Shown piece after piece: positions 22,716 to 34,302 of a stretch of DNA of 64,000 bases; the first letter of the stretch is position 1, and each line of letters opens with the position of its first letter. The notes beneath the pieces are model-generated. The model was not told the DNA's origin, searched no databases, and worked only from the letters and a program-made list of their open reading frames with translations. A program made the translations under genes and the position numbers. Source of the stretch: Punica granatum (taxonomy: Eukaryota > Streptophyta > Magnoliopsida > Myrtales > Lythraceae); the NCBI RefSeq assembly GCF_007655135.1, contig NC_045127.1, forward strand, positions 3,162,001 to 3,226,000, read 5' to 3'.

Positions 22716-23830
22716 AGTTTGGATCAATTCGACGGCTTGCAGGGCAAATCCGCCATTGGAAGGGAGAAAGGAGTTCTTCCATCTCTTCTCCAGACATACA
22801 AATGCAGCCCGTCCTCTTAACGGGCCTTTCCGGGCCAGGCCGTGCATGATTACATATAACGCTCAGCCCGGAACAGTGACGGCCCGTTGGCCCGTCTTGC
22901 TCCTCTTTACTCTAGGGATTCTACAGTTCGGACATTTCCAGGTCGCCAAACTCTCGACCCATTGGCCCGATGGCTCGGGCGGACATATGATGTTTGTTTG
23001 TTCAGGTCCGCAAGAGATTGTGGGTGAATTGATGACCGGAGTGAATAAGACTAGTCTCCCGCCACATCCGTCCCGACACTTCGCAGCGAATAACACTAGT
23101 CACCTCCGAAGCGGGCAGTCAAGACACACCAAATCATGGCAGTAATCTCGAGCATGTCTAGCGAATTGTTATATCACTTGCTTCCCATCATATCGATAAA
23201 TACGGATTAACAGTTGAACTCAATACTATGGATTAACGTTTAGTAGATCGCATAACAATGTTAACTTTGGCGGTCAAATAATGAATTAATTGATTATGTG
23301 CTAATAATCATAAGGGAATAATTCATTGTGACTGTAAAGGTCAAGTCATATTTATGATGAAACAATGATAGGATTGCATGTTCCAATGTCTCATCTCCAT
23401 GTTGCATAACATGTTTTAAGCCGTTCAACTAGGACGGATAAATTAAAAGAAATAAATCGCAAATTTCGAATTATTGTTCTCTCAATTATTCCATCATTAA
23501 ATTTAGTTTTCCCCCCTGAAAATTTTCAACTCTTTTTTTTTCCCCCAATATTTCCAAATAAAAGAATTGACAAGTGGAAGAACAGCAACAATTCTGCCAC
23601 TCTGGAACTCCCATGTGATAGATTGTTCCATCTCTTCATTTTTCTAATGACAATATATTAAATAATTTCATAAGACAGTGCCGATAATTTTTATAAATTA
23701 TAAATTATTTATTTATTATAATATTTTCTCCATTCTGGCACTATAAAATCCATTGTCTTGCCATTCAAACTTCCCTCCAACCCCACAACCAGAAGAAACC
23801 TTTACACGTTCATAACCATTCTCATCATCA
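22716..23830. promoter_or_regulatory. Divergent promoter region (VAR3-like gene and CAP-A)
   Basis: This 1.1-kb region separates two outward-pointing genes. The half next to the VAR3-like gene is GC-rich and the half next to CAP-A is AT-rich. The block from about 23400 is shared with 45000-45280 upstream of CAP-D and so belongs to the duplicated unit. I see no gene in it. Confidence 0.6.
23742..23748 (+). promoter_or_regulatory. TATA box of CAP-A
   Basis: TATAAAA stands 82 bp before the CAP-A start codon, a normal plant spacing for a short leader. In the duplicated CAP-D copy the same place reads CTAAAAAAT, so the box is lost there. Confidence 0.65.
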
Positions 23831-24468
23831 ATGGCAGTAGTAAGCATCAGTAACCATCTCATCTCAGCTCTTCTCTTGTTGCACATTCTTCTCCTCTCTT
23901 CCCTCCCACACAACCGAGCCAACTCGGCTGTCATCCTGAGCCGACGAGATCTACGTGCAAACTCGACTGCTGTGATAGCCCAATTCCTCCGAGCCCACAA
24001 CACCGTTCGATCAGCACATGGCCTCTCACGTCTCAAATGGAGCCCCTCCCTCGCAAATTATGCCAAGTGGTAAGCAAACAAGTTGATCTGCAGAAACACA
24101 TTGGTCCCGATATAGCATATCTGAATAGAAGTCACATTGTCATGTCATGCAATAGGTATGCCAACCGAAGAAGAGGGGACTGCACCCTAATCCACTCAAC
24201 AGCCGACTTTGGTGAGAACCTATTCTGGGGCAGCGGCAAGAGGTGGAAGCCAGCCGATGCGGTGGCAGCATGGGCTGCCGAAGGAGCGCACTACGACTAC
24301 CAGACAAACTCCTGCAAGTCGGGATCCGATTGTTTGCATTACACGCAACTTGTATGGAAGAGTACAATGAAGGTGGGTTGTGCTCAGATCGTGTGCCACA
24401 GTAGGGACACCTTCATTGCCTGCGAGTACTATCCTCACGGAAATGTCATTGGCGAAAAGCCCTACTAA
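23831..24468 (+). CDS. CAP-A: secreted CAP/PR-1-like protein
   Basis: Two exons, 23831-24069 and 24156-24468, join in frame (552 nt, 183 aa) across an 86-bp intron. A signal peptide is clear: a hydrophobic run LISALLLLHILLLSSL follows the start. The CAP domain runs from about residue 48: QFLRAHNTVRSAHG, LKWSPSLANYAKWYANRR, GENLFWGSGKRWKP, the CAP1 signature HYTQLVWKS and the CAP2-like FIACEYYPHGNVIG. Six domain cysteines allow the three usual disulfides. PR-1-type CAP proteins are secreted to the apoplast, and the family includes defence markers, sterol binders and style- or stamen-expressed members. It is the only complete CAP copy in the cluster. CAP-B and CAP-D are relics. Its usual 3' neighbour is a DUF247 gene on the same strand. 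Confidence 0.93.
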
Positions 24469-26334
24469 ATTAACATTCTCTCCGGATGGGGTAGTCGCAA
24501 ATATATGGAGAATTCTGAGTCTGCAACACCACAACCGCTCTAATCATTATGGCTAACAAGTTTCTTCGTGCACAAATGTAGATGTTCCCTTGCATGTTAG
24601 ACGCCGAATAAGCAGATTTGGGTCTACGAATTCCATTCTGAGTTAAGAACAAGAGTGTTGAATCAAGAAGTGGCCCAAACAACGGATACTCCTAAAACTG
24701 AATCAAATTTACAGAGTTTCACAAGATTTACATCGATCTCCCTAATCTGGCACGAAACTGCCAAAACCCGAACTTTTGGTACAGTATAACCAATGACGAC
24801 TAGGGGATTACGTATGTAAATGAACCTAGAAATCGGTTTCCTTGGCAGAAATAGATAATTTTAATCAGCACCTATTTAAAAACTTACTACTTATAAACAG
24901 CATGAACTGGCCCCCAATCCAATATTCCAAGACAATCTATGAGGCTATGAGTCTATGACAAAAGCTCAACTCGCTTCATTCATTCAGCGCAACCGTTTTC
25001 GGGACAAAATCTGGTAGTTCATCTCGGCCAATTTGGGATTTGCATCAGCCTTCACCAAAATTCCTTGATTTTCAACCTCCAACAGTTCCAGCTGCCACTG
25101 TTTAACACAATTACGGCCTGCAAATAAAGTCGGGACATCAATATGTTAGGTCCGCCAACTGGCATGTCCATTCGAATCATCATCATTGGTAATAAAATTT
25201 TCGGGAAGAAACAATCTATTTCCTGCTGACATTGGCAGGAGTTGAGAGCATATATGGAGCTGACTCCGTCTAATTCTCACTCACTCAATTGTGGAAACTT
25301 GCAAGCATCAATTAACCAAAATAACACACATCAATGTTGTAAGAAGGCAATGGCAAAGCATTTCAAGGCTGCGGAAGGAGACAAACACTCGGCAGTTATG
25401 AGTCATTTTTTAAACCTCTTAGGTTAGCAGTCGATGTTTGAACGCCATTTCCAGCTAGCACTGCTGATTTGGCAATGGCTTCAGGAACGTAGGTTCCCCT
25501 ATATAAATGAAGGGCATCCGCCTGCTTTCCATAGGCACTTTGTCCGAATATCCCTTGCGATAAGACTCATATTCAACCGATCGAGAGAGAGAGAGAGAGA
25601 CTCAGATCAGGTTAACAGCAATTGCCCTCTCTGAGCATTTTCCAGTCATATACTGTTCAACATAGTCTTCTCGAGAAATTATTATGGGTTTTCAGTTTCA
25701 GGGCAACCCCACGAAGCAGGAAATTGGTGAGGGAAGCTCACCAAAATCCTAAATCGTTGTTAACTTTCCAAAATCTTAAATCGTTCTCGTAAATTTATCC
25801 ACAACTGTGCCGGCCCTTAATTTTCTGTAATCTGTAGAATCGACTCTTTATGTTTTTTTGTTCTAATTAATCTGCACTTAAAAAAGCCTATCATATCAGT
25901 AATCTGTTGAATGTGATTTCTTGTTTTAGGATTGGCTTTTCCGTGGCTTCTTATATAACTTCACCGAATTGCCGGCATTACATTCCAAACCTTAATTTTT
26001 TCAACATGATAAAATTACAAGAAAAACAACATAGTACTTTTGGCATTCGTAACTCTTTTAATCCTATTACTTATCCAAAAAGAAAAACAACCGTTTAATC
26101 CTTTTTTTTTTGCCACGCTTTTGCATTTTAGTATGCGCCATGCACACATCGGAGTGTCCCAGATGCTTAGAATGAGGGAGTCAACTAGGGCTCGCCTCCA
26201 TTGACTTGTACCAATATCATCTTTCAGGTTATTAGCCTATCTATCAGGCTGCACTCTCATTGTTTGCTCAAACTTTTAGCTCAACAAACTAAATCGGCGA
26301 TTTGAAAAAGATCGGGCAAGGATCAAAGACCAAG
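24469..26334. other. Spacer of the CAP-DUF247 unit (copy A)
   Basis: No gene is supported here. Most of it has counterparts at 33660-38990 (copy B), 40970-41850 (part, copy C) and 45870-46560 (copy D). Examples are the GTATGTAAATGAACCT block at 24810 and the GAAGGCAATGGCAAAGC block at 25345. The position homologous to the Copia insertion in copy B is uninterrupted at about 24779 (TTTTGGTACAGTATAACC). Confidence 0.7.
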
Positions 26335-29300
26335 ATGAACCCTAGGAATCTCAGGACGGTGAATTCTGACATGAAGCTGCAAGACGAAGACAAAACCCCC
26401 GATTGGGCGATCGACATCAACTGCCACCTTGAAGAAGGTCATACCTTCGATGCAGGGAAGTCTTGGACCATCTACAGAGTCCCAAACAATTTCCACCAAG
26501 TGCGCGAGAGTGCTTTTGACCCAAAAATCATATCTGTTGGCCCTTTCCATTGTAAAGAATCAAGTTTGCAGGCCATGGAGGAGCACAAGATGCGTTATTT
26601 GGTGCGGCTTTTGGGAGGCAAGTTTGAAAAAGAAGGAGGGAGTGGGCTGGATGGAGAGGAACTACCTCGCAAGACCGTGAAACTTGAGGATCTCGTGAAA
26701 TCAATGAAATTGTTGGAGCAGAAAACAAGGGCATGCTACTCGGAGAATTTCAATAATATCAAAAGCGATGAGTTTGTGCACATGATGGTCACTGATGGTT
26801 GCTTCGTGGTTGAAATATTGCGCCAGTATTACAAGCATGTCAAGCACGAGGAAGCAAAACTCAAGGTTGCCTTCTACCCATCTATATATATATGAAAGCA
26901 AGATACGAGATAGATCTGGTCAGATCGCCTCAGAACGCTCCATTTCTTAATGGATTTATCTCGATTTTTTGATTTTTTAAAATTTAAAATTATCTTTTAT
27001 TATAAAATTGACAAAAAAATCTTTTGAAATAATTTTCGGTTATGATATCACATTTAAAAGAGACCGAGAATATCACACAATCTTTTGGATAGTATGATTA
27101 TCTCTAATTGAAGGTAATATGAATTTTCCGAATGGATTTTATATTTTTATTTTTTATTTTCGGAATTAATTTTAATTAAATTTTTTTAAAAGATATCTCA
27201 TCATAAAATTTTATTTCTTAATATCTTTAATTTTGATAATTTATATAACATAATGTATTTGAAATAAATGAGAATATTTTATTATATATAAATTGGATAT
27301 ATGCAAATATAAAATTTACATAATTAAACTGATAAAAATATATTATGAATACATAACTACTTTTATATTATAAAAAAATATAAAAATTTATTTACTATAT
27401 AAATGATGACCCGGCGTCGTGAGAGAGCTCCATTTTATATTTTTAATAATATAACAGCATGAGAATTCAGTTTGAGACTTTGTTTTCATATAGATATAAT
27501 ATAGATTGTTGGGTCAATTGCCGTATCCGGCAACATATGCTCATTCAGAGAAATAGAACTCCTCATGCATTTGTAATTGTTAACCTCAATTAATTATATG
27601 CAATTATTAATGTTTAAAAATACTTAGAAATTCAAATAATCTTATTCCGATATAAACTTTATATGGTTAATTGTAAAACACTTAATATATTCATATATAT
27701 ATTTATATATATCATCTCCGAATTTTGTACCTATGGTAAAATAATAAATTTTAGTTAAAATTCAAAATAAGCATCACTTGAACAAATTTACCTATATATA
27801 TAATATTATATAGTGGCTGAAATACCGACATATATTTCGCCAAGACTACTTAAAATCAAAATCTTAAACTCAACCTTTTCTATAATATTATAATCAATTG
27901 ATTATTCTTCAAAGTACTAAGATATTTTCAAAAATAAAAAATAAAAAATTTCATTTATAACAATAGAAGAACACTCAGAAATAAAAAAAATTATATAATT
28001 ATTAATATAGATTTAATATTTGAAATGATTTTGTGTATGAATTATATCTCTCTCATATCTATCCATATATAAATACATTGATTTTTGACTTTGCTTTCTA
28101 TAATAAAATCGTAAGTTTTGATTAAAAGCAAAAGTAAGTATCTCTGAATTAATTGTATAACTTGTAAAATCGATAATACGTCCATCTCTAGATAATATAT
28201 ATATAATAAATAACAAATTCTTTTGTTGGCCTTTTAGACACCTTACAAAGCTGAAAATCTCAAGATCTGTACAAGCCCTCCTAAGAAACTACATCATCAT
28301 TATATGTAGTTCTAAGCTTATCTATTCCCTTCTTCCCCAAATCTTTCTTTTTCTTGGTTGAATTTTGATTTGTTGAATTAATATTTTTTGATGCAAATTT
28401 GAAAAAATTGCTTCGATATTGATTGTTTTGACAGGATCTTGATTCAAGATCAAAAAAGGGTATCGCTGCAATAATTGTAAGACTTTTCTAATTTCTATGA
28501 CTTCAATATTTCTTTTTTTTTTGTTCTTATTTTATAATATAATGAATTTTTCTATGAAATTTGAGTTCAATAATTTTATTTATTTATCCTAATTTTTTGG
28601 TTGAACTTTGATTTTTCGAATGGATTTTTAATGTAAATTTTAAACTAATCGCTTCAATAGTAACCATTTTGACAAGATATTTATTCCACTGTGGGTATTG
28701 CTCTATTAATTGGAATACTCTTTTTCAAATTAATCTATGCCCTCGAGTTTTTCTTTTTTTAATTCTAGTGGAAGTCATCAGTTCGAGCCTGATTATCCCT
28801 AAAACCAATATGAGTTTTTCTATTTTGACTTACTTCCCCGCCGTGATCGAATGAGAATGGAGGCTCGTGAGATTGATGTTATTTCAAATGTAAATAATTT
28901 TTTCATAAAATTCGAGTTGTGTAATTTATTTTTTTATTTATTTTTGTAATGTTTGACTTGATTAGTCATAACAATGATAACATTAACATTAATTTCTACT
29001 ATATCAATAATCAACTAACCAATAAAAAAATGATCAACTTCATTTACAAGTGTATAGTAACTTTTATTTTTCATATATGGACAAACATAAGGTAATTATA
29101 TCCTATAAGATTTTTTAAAAAATAATTATTTTACTTTTATAAGATCCTAATTACCTTATATGGTATAATATTAAAGAGAGATACTTTGTTTCGTATATTT
29201 ATTACTTAAACATTTTTTATATGTACATTAGTAAAAGTAATCAATAAAGGAATATATAGGCATCCTTATTTTACAAGAATTTAAACGTAATATTTTCAGA

Positions 29301-30817
29301 TTTTCTTATCATAGGCCGTTTTTCATGTACATTTTATATATCATAATATAATTAAATGAGACTAAAAGAATAATACTCAATTAGTTTCTATAATTTTAGA
29401 TTCTTTTTCTCAATTTCTACTTTTATTTACATAAAACTCAATCAATTATATATGTATATTATTATTATTAAATCAGATTTTACATTATTCAATGATGCCA
29501 ATAAGTTTGCATGTTTCAAGATTTATATCTTCAAATTCCTTAGTAATCATCTACACAACGCGCATGTCTTCATCTAGTTTTAGTAAATATTCCCCTTCTC
29601 TTTTTCTTTTTTTTAACAAGAGAGGTCCAGGATCTTAGTACAATGAAATAGACCTTCTTCTCTTCTTTTAATATTTCTACTAAAGCATTCTCCTGGAAGC
29701 AGCCAGATACAGGCTTATGGCATAGGAGATAACATACTTATCTCTGCATAATTATGTCCTACAGGAGACTGTTGATGATCCTTCCAGGCAAAAGAAGACT
29801 GTTGATGATCCTATCTTTGAAACTCGATGGATGCTCAGAACCCTTCAACGTGACCTCTTAATGCTCGAGAACCAACTTCCTTTTTTTGTCCTCGAAGAAC
29901 TCTTCAAACTCACGAGCACCGATCAGGAAGAAACCTCACTTCCAGTACTCGCAGTAACCTTCTTCAACCCACTTCTTCCGAGAGAAGATATAGCTGCCAA
30001 GCTCGACAAAGAAGAAGAGTATGATCACCTCCTCGATGTCTTCCGCAGCACTTTCCTCTCAGCAGTCAGAAAAAAAGTGAAAGCCCATGGGTGGTCGGGG
30101 TCCTCGCACAACTTAAGTATGCCTGCAATTGCATCCCAAGACAGAAACTTAATCCTCGATGTCTTCCTCACCACTTTCCTCTCAGCAGTCCAAGCATGCA
30201 CAAGACGGGGTACCCACGGGTCGTTCTCATCCTCCCACAGCTCCGCATCCCAAGACAGACAATTGAACCACTGCGCAATTGAAGTGCAGGAGGCCGGAGT
30301 TGAGATCCAAAAACAAGAGAACTGTGATTTGCTGGACATCAGTTACAACGACGGGGTTCTCAAGATTCCTCCGTTACCTATCAATGACGACACTGTCCCC
30401 TTGTTCTTTAATTTTATAGCCTTTGAGCAATGCGACGACGCGGCAAGACCCTTCTTCACCAACTTCTTCATGTTCCTTGACAGCTTAATCTATTCCAAGC
30501 TTGACGTACAGATCCTCCACAGAGAAGCAATCATCAACCATGCTCTTGGGAGCAACAAAGCTGTGGCAATCCTGATAAATACACTGGCGAGGCAGATTGT
30601 CTACGACCCATCCCAATGTTACTTGTCGGCCGAGATGAAGAAGGTGAACCATCGTTGCAAGGTTTATTATGAGAGCAAATTGCGGACCTGGTGGAGAAAC
30701 CTAGTAAGGAAATACTTCAGCAACCCGTGGTCGATCCTATCTCTGGCAGCGGCTATTCTCCTATTGATTCTGACAGTTGTGCAAACCTTCTACACCATAT
30801 ATCCCGTCTACAAATAA
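26335..30817 (+). CDS. DUF247-A: damaged DUF247 membrane-protein gene
   Basis: Exon 1 (26335 to about 26865) and exon 2 (29765-30817) would give up to 527 aa. DUF247 features: SWTIYRVPNNFHQ, IISVGPFHC, MEEHKMRYLVRLLG, DGCFVVEILRQY, LQRDLLMLENQLPFFVLEEL and a C-terminal membrane anchor (LSLAAAILLLILTVVQTF). DUF247 proteins are plant membrane-anchored proteins of mostly unknown function; some sit at grass self-incompatibility loci. Damage compared with DUF247-B: the start ATG reads ATC, so translation could begin only at the next ATG (26335). The usual GTGAGT donor is missing, leaving a weak AAG/GTTGCC. Without splicing the frame ends at 26893-26895. Exon 2 has an extra repeated SRQKKTVDDP start and an internal duplication of about 40 residues (LDVF.TTFLSAV). 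The intron holds a probable Helitron. Likely a pseudogene, though exon 2 is fully open. Confidence 0.75.
26881..29577 (+). mobile_element. Probable non-autonomous Helitron in the DUF247-A intron
   Basis: The insertion begins TCTATATATATATG directly after an A and ends CATCTAG directly before a T. This fits Helitron insertion between A and T with TC...CTAG ends. The 3' end carries CACAACGCGCATGTC, like the short GC hairpin near plant Helitron termini. The 2.7-kb body is very AT-rich and has no coding capacity, so no Rep/helicase. DUF247-B has only a 284-bp intron here, and the flanks match on both sides (GCCTTCTACCC on the left, TTTTAGTAAAT on the right). Strand is given by the CTAG end. The hairpin is weak, and another AT-rich insertion is possible. 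Confidence 0.5.
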
Positions 30818-32165
30818 GAAAATTTTTAATTCGATGAACTCTTCCAGTGAAATTTCAATAATTTCTGTTTTGTTTTGGGGCTTGCCAGGTTTCTTGAATT
30901 TTATGAAGAGGTTATATAATGTATTTATTGTAATTCGATACTGAACATAGTATTGTATGCATTGAATAAAGCTTGAGTGTGATATTGAAAGAGGTGTGTT
31001 GGTTGCTAAAGCTTGAGTGTGGCAATCCTAGCTTGTATACTTTGTATAAATTAGCTCGATGTGGTGATTTAAGTGGTGGACTTGGATATAGTTGTATGGT
31101 TTATATATATATTTACTTGGTTGTTTGATAATTAATGTTTATTTTTTTGGTTATAAGGGAGGCCTATAAATCTAGTACAATGACATAAAAATCCTAATAT
31201 ATAGCTAATAGTGGGGCACATGTAGTCCCATTACGAGTATCGAACTTGAAAACTTAAGCGACGACATGCGTTACTATGATACTTCCTCTTTGATAGAATT
31301 AATATCTATTAATAATTTATGACTGCAAGTGCTTGGATTGATAAATATTTGTACAGATTTTATAAATTGATTATCTATAGACGAGGCAAGTGGTGGACTC
31401 AAATATCATCGAATGATTGATGCATATGATTGGTTGTTTTCAAAATAAATATTTATTTAATATTTCATTTTGTTTTGAAATTCAGTACTCACTATAGTAC
31501 AACTCACACTGTGCATATTATTTTTCTAATTGAGTTGAGAGTTATTTCAGCTATGCATGAGGACCATTTTTGATATCAGATAAGTTTGGAGGACTTTATA
31601 GCTAGACCTTTTTGTTTTACAAGTATAACATTTTGTTTGGATAATGGAATGGGATGGGTTATAGAGGGATGGGGTGGGGGTGGATTATGGAGGAGTGGGA
31701 TGTGGTGATTTATGAAGTGATTCTCTTAACCCTTCATAATTTATGTTTGTATAGCATCAAGAAAGGATGTGGTGGAATAATATATGCATATTATTTTACC
31801 ATTATACCCATTTCATATAATGCACGAATAAAGATAACTAATAGATTTTATAATATTTACAATATATACATATAGGTATATATATATATATATGTAGGTC
31901 CGTATAGTATAAATGTGTAATGAATATATATAGAATCAAGGTACCAGAGGTGAAAGAACAATAGATATAATAGAGTTTAGGCAATATATACATATGTATA
32001 TATATATAACAGAAGTGTATATAGATAAAAGAGAAGGATATATAATATCTATATATGTGTGTATATATATAGGTGCATATATATGAGCGAGCAAAGATAA
32101 TATAGTTAGAGATGACATCATTGTAATTTTGTGAAAAGAGAACAATTAAAAGTGACTTGCGTTAT
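30818..32165. other. AT-rich spacer between DUF247-A and CAP-B
   Basis: The first 150 bp look like the DUF247-A 3' untranslated region, shared with 40720-40860 and 46810-46950. The rest is AT-rich with TATATA tracts (31870-32080) and no gene. Around 31200-31260 the block CGAGTATCGAACTTG resembles the reverse complement of a tRNA-like B box, possibly a SINE remnant. Confidence 0.55.
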
Positions 32166-32277
32166 AAAGAGTACAGTGAAGGTGGGGCATGCGAAGATTG
32201 TGCGCAACAGTGGGGACTCCTTCATTGCCTGCGAGTACTATCCTCCCGGAAATGTCATCGGCGGAACGGCCTATTAA
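32166..32277 (+). pseudogene. CAP-B: C-terminal fragment of a CAP/PR-1-like gene
   Basis: Only the last 36 codons survive: KSTVKVGHAKIV, then SFIACEYYPPGNVIG and a TAA at 32275-32277. They correspond to residues after QLVW in CAP-A. Two cysteines of the family are replaced (GHA for GCA, IVR for IVC), so even this piece could not form the normal disulfides. The sequence upstream is unrelated AT-rich DNA, and a Mutator-like element lies 63 bp downstream. Confidence 0.9.
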
Positions 32278-32339
32278 CACCTCTACTGGATAGGGTAATC
32301 ACAAATGCAGACTATTCGGGATTTCGTATACATGGGATA

Positions 32340-33654
32340 GGGTTAATCACGTCAAAAATCATGGACTTGCACTCAATTCTCAAATCTAACATAAACTCTC
32401 AAATTTCCCAAATCTAACATAAACTCTCAAATATATCATTCGTTCAATTCCGTCACAGTGTCTGACGTGACAACTAACGGTTGCCGACTTGGATTTATGG
32501 TCCCACTCATTTTTTTAAGAAGACCTTAATATTTCCAAATTTTCAAATTTGGCTCGTATTTTTGTCTCTCGTCTTCCTCCCAAAACCTGAGTAGCGGTCC
32601 AAGGCATTACCCACTCGTTGAACTTCTGCGCCATCTTCGCCTCAGCCATGCCCTTCCCTCCCTTGCAGCTAATAAACTCAGATATTTCCATCTCGATGGG
32701 GATCGAGCTCAATCAAACAAGTCCGGCGGGCAAAATTCCTTGTTTCCCATTGTTGATGTCATCCAGAAATCTCTCGAGAACGCCTTTCGAGCACACCTCG
32801 ATGGTAAGTGGGTTCCTGCCGGACTTTCTCGTAAGAACTTCCCCGATTCTCCTGCAATTCTCGTATCCGTCCTCCTAGCTGTCCGCAAAGGGAAAGCTCG
32901 AGCCCCAGCCCCTTGCTCTCTGTTGTTAGATTGCAGAAGAAGACAAGTGTTTGACAACTCAATTTGAAGTTGAAGATGCGGAAAGCCTGTTGGGCGGGTG
33001 AGTGTACAATCTCCAACTTCATGTCGTAGCTTTTGAACCCCGCCTTACTCGAGTCTAGCCACCTCGCTCGAGGGGTCGAGGGTCGGCGAGGGAGCCCCCA
33101 GCCGGGTTGGGACCCCTTCTCCTGTCCCGACCGACTGGGGGCTCTACCGTTGTCCCTCAACCCCCAAAGCGAGGTGGCCCCAGTCCAACCACATTGCCCA
33201 AGGGGTTAAGGGTCGGAGGGGAAAGCCCACAGTCGAGTCAGGGGCTCCCCCGTCAGCCCTCGACCCCTCCGGCGAGATGGTCGGACTCGGGCCACCTTGC
33301 CTCGGGGGGTCCAGGACCGGTGGGGAGCCCTTAGTCGGGTCAGGTGCTACACCTCCACCCTCGGGTTTTCCAAAATAGTTTGGGCCAAAATTTCAAAAAA
33401 TAAAATAAAATATGGGTCTTTTTGAAAATTCAGCTGGGTCAAGAGGGTCACTTGTTGTTTTTCTATTGGAGCTTAAAAATCGTTAGGCCACGTTGGCAGG
33501 CGTTAGTTGCCACGTCAGAAATCGTGATGAAATTGAAGACGGATGATATATTTGATTTAACATGAATAACGTGCTACTAGATTTGGAAAATTTGAGAGTT
33601 TATGTTAGATTTAGGAATTCAGTGAAAGTTCATGATTTTTGGTATGATTAACCC
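32340..33654. mobile_element. Mutator-like (MULE) element, non-autonomous
   Basis: Termini GGGTTAATCA at the left and TGATTAACCC at the right open imperfect inverted repeats of about 150 bp. Both contain AAATCTAACATAAACTCTC and a TGACGTG-CAACTAACG block. The 1315-bp unit is flanked by a 9-bp near-duplication, CATGGGATA (32331-32339) and TATGGGATA (33655-33663), the size typical of Mutator elements. There is no transposase. The inside has an unplaced coding-like stretch on the minus strand (about 32520-32960) and a GC-rich repetitive block (33055-33355), perhaps captured host DNA. The related copies at about 24500 and 45905 lack the insertion. Confidence 0.82.
33055..33355. repeat. GC-rich partly palindromic repeat block inside the MULE
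   Basis: The motif CCACCTCGCTCGAGGGGTCG recurs as diverged direct copies near 33059, 33187 and 33292, each followed by GGGTC or GGCTCC blocks. Inverted halves such as AAAGCGAGGTGGCC lie between them. The block is far more GC-rich than its surroundings. Confidence 0.75.
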
Positions 33655-33933
33655 TATGGGATAACTCACAACACCCAACCGCTCTGATCATTACGTCTAA
33701 CAAAAGTTTCTTCATGTACAAATCTAGCCATTCCCTTACCTTACCTTACATTAGACATTGCTCAAATATGCAGATTCGGGCTTACGATTTCCATTCCAAG
33801 TTAATTAGAACGAGAGAGTTGAATCAAGGGGGCCAAACAACGGATACTTCTACTGATTCAAATTTACACAGTTTCACAATTACATTGATCTATCTAATCT
33901 GACATGGAACTGTCAAAAACCAAACCTTTGATA

Positions 33934-34072
33934 TGTAAAATACCACAAGACCTATAAGTGATTGGGCCCATTTCAACTCAAAAGCTCGAGCTAATAGGTT
34001 GTGGTATCCAATCACTTATAAACTAGTGGATTTCTTTTTTAGTTTTTCCGTGTGGGACAAGATATCTCAACA
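33934..34072 (-). repeat. 3' LTR of the Copia element
   Basis: 139 bp from TGTAAAATACCACA to ATATCTCAACA on the plus strand. It is the 3' LTR because the element reads on the minus strand. Confidence 0.9.
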
Positions 34073-34302
34073 TTCGTCCTCACGTGGTAACGTGTGGCTT
34101 TGATGCTACACCTACACGTGTTACGTGGACTTAAACACCCGCCCTTAAGAACTGACTACGAGTCAGGACTGGACTTCCATGCTCGGGACTTAAGCACGAG
34201 GCGGACTTCTTCTTACACCTCGGGCAAGAGGATGGGGGATAATTGATAATAATGCCACACTTGGGCAGAACTAAGATGAGGCACAATTTGGTTGCCTCGA
34301 AA

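Noticed and set aside
22660..23145. 161-aa open frame (+)
   Set aside because: Antisense to the first exon of the VAR3-like gene and its promoter, with no domain.
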